This document shows, in pieces, positions 61,311 to 64,000 of a stretch of DNA of 64,000 bases (its first letter is position 1; every line of letters starts with the position of its first letter). The notes under the pieces were generated by a model. The model saw only the letters and a program-made list of their open reading frames with translations, did not search any database and had not been told where the DNA came from. Both the position numbers and the translations under genes were made by a program. The stretch spans positions 46,855,892 to 46,919,891 of the forward strand of contig NC_081835.1 of the NCBI RefSeq assembly GCF_030867095.1. The letters run 5' to 3'. Source of the DNA: Alligator mississippiensis. Taxonomy: Eukaryota; Chordata; Crocodylia; Alligatoridae.

Positions 61311-64000
61311 AAAAGGGCAGAAGGGAAACTGCAACCGAGCTAGTTGTGTTCCATGGAGGAACCTCATGCTCTGGCCTGCAGCAGGCACCAGGGAGTGGAC
61401 AGGAGAGAAGCAAGGGCATCACCGGGTTGTATTTCCCAATGCTGATTCACCTGCACAGCTCTTGTGCCCCCAATCTGTGATGACTAGGGAACTACTACAG
61501 CCCTCAGGCTGAGCAACAGCTGCAAGCAGACCATCAAGGGAAGACTCCTCCCCTGTGCCTGGGCCTATTCCTAGCACCTGGCTTGCTTGCTTGCTTGGTT
61601 ACTCTGTGGTGGAATGGGATTCATCCCTCTCTGGCCAGACTCTTCAAGAGCAGGTGTGGCCATACCTAGGCCATCATCTCACAAGACAGCTGCAGCATGT
61701 TGCATGCTCCTGGAAATCTGGTCCCGGTTATGAGCCCCTTATGTTCTGTAAACCATACTGTCTGTCAGAAGCAAAATGAGCTTGACCGCATCAGTGCCCT
61801 ATCCCATCCCCACCTCACTGTGAGGGATGCCACACTAGAGTTAAGGGAACTCATGCAATGACCAAGCTGTGGAAAAAGTGCGCCATCTTGGAGAAACCTC
61901 TCTTTAAAAAAGATCCATTTTTTATTTTTGCTTTGGGAACGTAACTGTTTAAATTCCAAGCTTTAAGTGTTTCTGTTACTTTAAAAACAAACCTGAGATA
62001 TTTATAGTGAACTGGGGACTTTGTGAAAGGATGGGGGGAGAGACATGAAAATGAAGTGGAATAGCGTGTTCCCTTGGAATATTTATGCATACAAACTGGA
62101 GTAAGGAAAATGTTGTGGTTGCAGTTTCCTGGCTTGATCTAGTGGGGTGATAAACACAATTAGGAACACTTTACAGAGCATTAGGCACTGAATTCTTTCT
62201 TTCTTTTTTGAACAGTTAGTGGCTCTAATAAAAGACAGAAGCAGAAATTGCTAGTGTTGCTGCCAGCCCTGTGTACTGCAGCAGCATTCTTAATGACCAT
62301 TGTTGCAATGAAGAGTGAACACTTAATTGCTGATAGAAAGAACATAGATTAACATGACTTCCTCTTTCTATGTAATAAGGAGTCTTTGGTGTTTCCTCAG
62401 GATTATGTAGTTTACATCTCTTCATAAGTGCTTTGTTGTGGCAGCTCTAGTTCCAGGAGATTGGTCATTAAAAGGCATTTTGAGCTGGAGGGAAGTTGTT
62501 GAATTGTTTTTCTACAAGGTAAGAGTCCTCTGTGCGCCTTCTGGATCCACCATTCAAGCAGTCCTGCTCTAAAGGACTGCATTTTTCATTCAGCCTCCAC
62601 ATGAACCCCTCAGTCCGTGGGTTTTGTCAGAATCTAGGGGCTGAAGCAGCCAGTCTGGGGTGCAGTCTACTCTAGATGGGGCTGATGAAACATTACTTAG
62701 AGAACATAGGTCCCAGGTGAACTATCCTTCACAGCTGTTAGTAGGGTAAGCATTGCAACTAAGCATGAGACTGGTCACCCTATGAAAGCAGTGACACAAC
62801 TCTTTTAGGCAGTACTTACCTGGCTGGCACTCAAGCCTGCAATGTCCTCCCTAGACCTCTGACCCCCCCACCCCAATGTGTTTGAACCTAGCCCTGTTAT
62901 GATTTTTCATCAACGTCTTCAGTGTGATTCTCCAGCCCCAACCCTCGGCTTGGTTGTCAGTTCTGGACCTTACCCATTACCACTGAGCTGGACCTACCCA
63001 CACCCCAGTCCTTTACATGTAGCTTATGAAAGGCTACAATAAAAGGCCATGTCTGAGGCCGATGCCATCTGCCCTCTGAGGCAGGCTGAGCTTTGCAGCT
63101 TGTCTTGTGTGTGGCTTGCTCCAAAAACTTCAGGGCCCCTAGAGCTCTAAGTTGGGTTTGAATTGGTGATCTTGAGATGCCTGATATCCGGTCACCTCAA
63201 CATCCACCTCCACAGCATCTCTGTAAAGCACTCCAGATGGTTGGGTGAGGGGTGGGGGAGAAGTAACGGCAGGTCCCTGTGAGCAGATATCTGACTTGGG
63301 GAGAGGTAAGTAACTGAGCCTTGTCTCCTGGAGGTGTCCAGGAATGCAAGGCTGGCTTTTGTCTCCTGGGCTGTTGGGAGGTGCCCGACTGGCTCTGGCT
63401 ATGCTGTCAGTGGGAGACATTTGCTCTCCCCTTCCCACGACTGACTTTCACTTTGGGTTGGAGCAGGGGAAACATTCTCCAGAAAACCAGCTCCCCCTGT
63501 CACTTGTGATGAATGGAAACAGGCCCCAGCCTCCCTGCCCCACTCCTGGGCCACGGGAGGTTTGTGTGGGGGCTTTCTTATTCTCAAGGCAGCCGTCTTA
63601 GTCAACCCCAAGCAGGGTGGGCCTGGAGCAGAGCAGGAGCAGCAGCCTCATTTGTTTCTAAGACCCCTGTACCCCTCTCAGCTCTTGGGGCAAATGAGGG
63701 GGCAAGGAAATACTGTTGCCAGACTTGTGCCATATTACTAGTACAGGAACAGCCCTGGACTCCCGTCTTGCCCCTGCGGCTGTGCTTGAAGCATAGGCTG
63801 GAACAGACAAGGCAGTACCAATCCCATTCCAGTCCTGGTTCAGGAGCTCTCCCCACAGTGATGGCTTCCACCCAGCTCTGCCCTGAGGACTTTACCCTTT
63901 TTACTGCTGCCTGGTGCCCCTCCCAGCACAAGGTGCAAGCAGGGAAATGTCTTTGATCACTCCTGCAGGTACCAATGGCATTCTCACTTATACAGGAGAG
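61311..64000. other. Intergenic, nothing recognised
   Basis: The stretch 61.8-62.5 kb is AT-richer than the surroundings. No exon, RNA gene or classified repeat is seen up to the window end. Confidence 0.4.

Overview
This is nuclear DNA from a vertebrate, most likely a crocodilian, with a turtle or another sauropsid as the alternative. The inference rests on the abundance of CR1 LINE fragments of the type common in crocodilians, several short hAT-like DNA elements, worn MIR/L2-like SINE and LINE tails, and GT-AG split genes with CpG-island promoters. I see no prokaryotic genes, CRISPR array, tRNA, rRNA or recognisable retroviral element.

Three genes can be rebuilt exon by exon, in the order known from the human 3p21 region. 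ABHD14B lies on the minus strand (coding 5216 down to 2526, 3 coding exons, 210 aa). ABHD14A lies on the plus strand (13022-15842, 4 coding exons, 265 aa). ACY1, aminoacylase-1, lies on the plus strand (24676-38827, 14 coding exons, 417 aa). All reconstructed junctions are GT-AG, all frames stay open, and the catalytic or metal-binding residues are present. ABHD14B and ABHD14A are divergently arranged paralogues that share intron positions and phases and have last exons of identical coding length. This points to an old inverted duplication. ACY1 follows in tandem.

Layout: 1-1.85 kb is GC-rich with no gene recognised. 1.85-5.2 kb holds ABHD14B. 5.2-10.5 kb is a spacer with a large CR1 fragment and old repeats. 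10.5-11.3 kb is a CpG island that begins ABHD14A and may also serve ABHD14B. 13.0-16.7 kb holds the ABHD14A coding exons and 3' UTR. 16.7-23.2 kb has no recognised gene. 23.2-24.1 kb is a second CpG island, the likely ACY1 promoter. 24.6-40.1 kb holds ACY1, whose introns carry CR1 and hAT-like copies and a worn minisatellite. From 40.1 kb to the end I recognise no protein-coding exon, only repeats, including the best-preserved CR1 fragment (49.4-50.2 kb) and a CR1 split by another insertion (60.7-61.3 kb).

Functionally, ACY1 hydrolyses N-acyl amino acids in the cytosol. ABHD14B is a soluble alpha/beta hydrolase reported to act on acetylated lysines. ABHD14A is a membrane-anchored member of the same family with a poorly known substrate. 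I found no convincing new biological system. The most interesting points are the mirrored ABHD14 gene pair, an unclassified 58-bp repeat in inverted copies within ACY1 introns, a 63-bp minisatellite in the last ACY1 intron, and several compact hAT-like elements.
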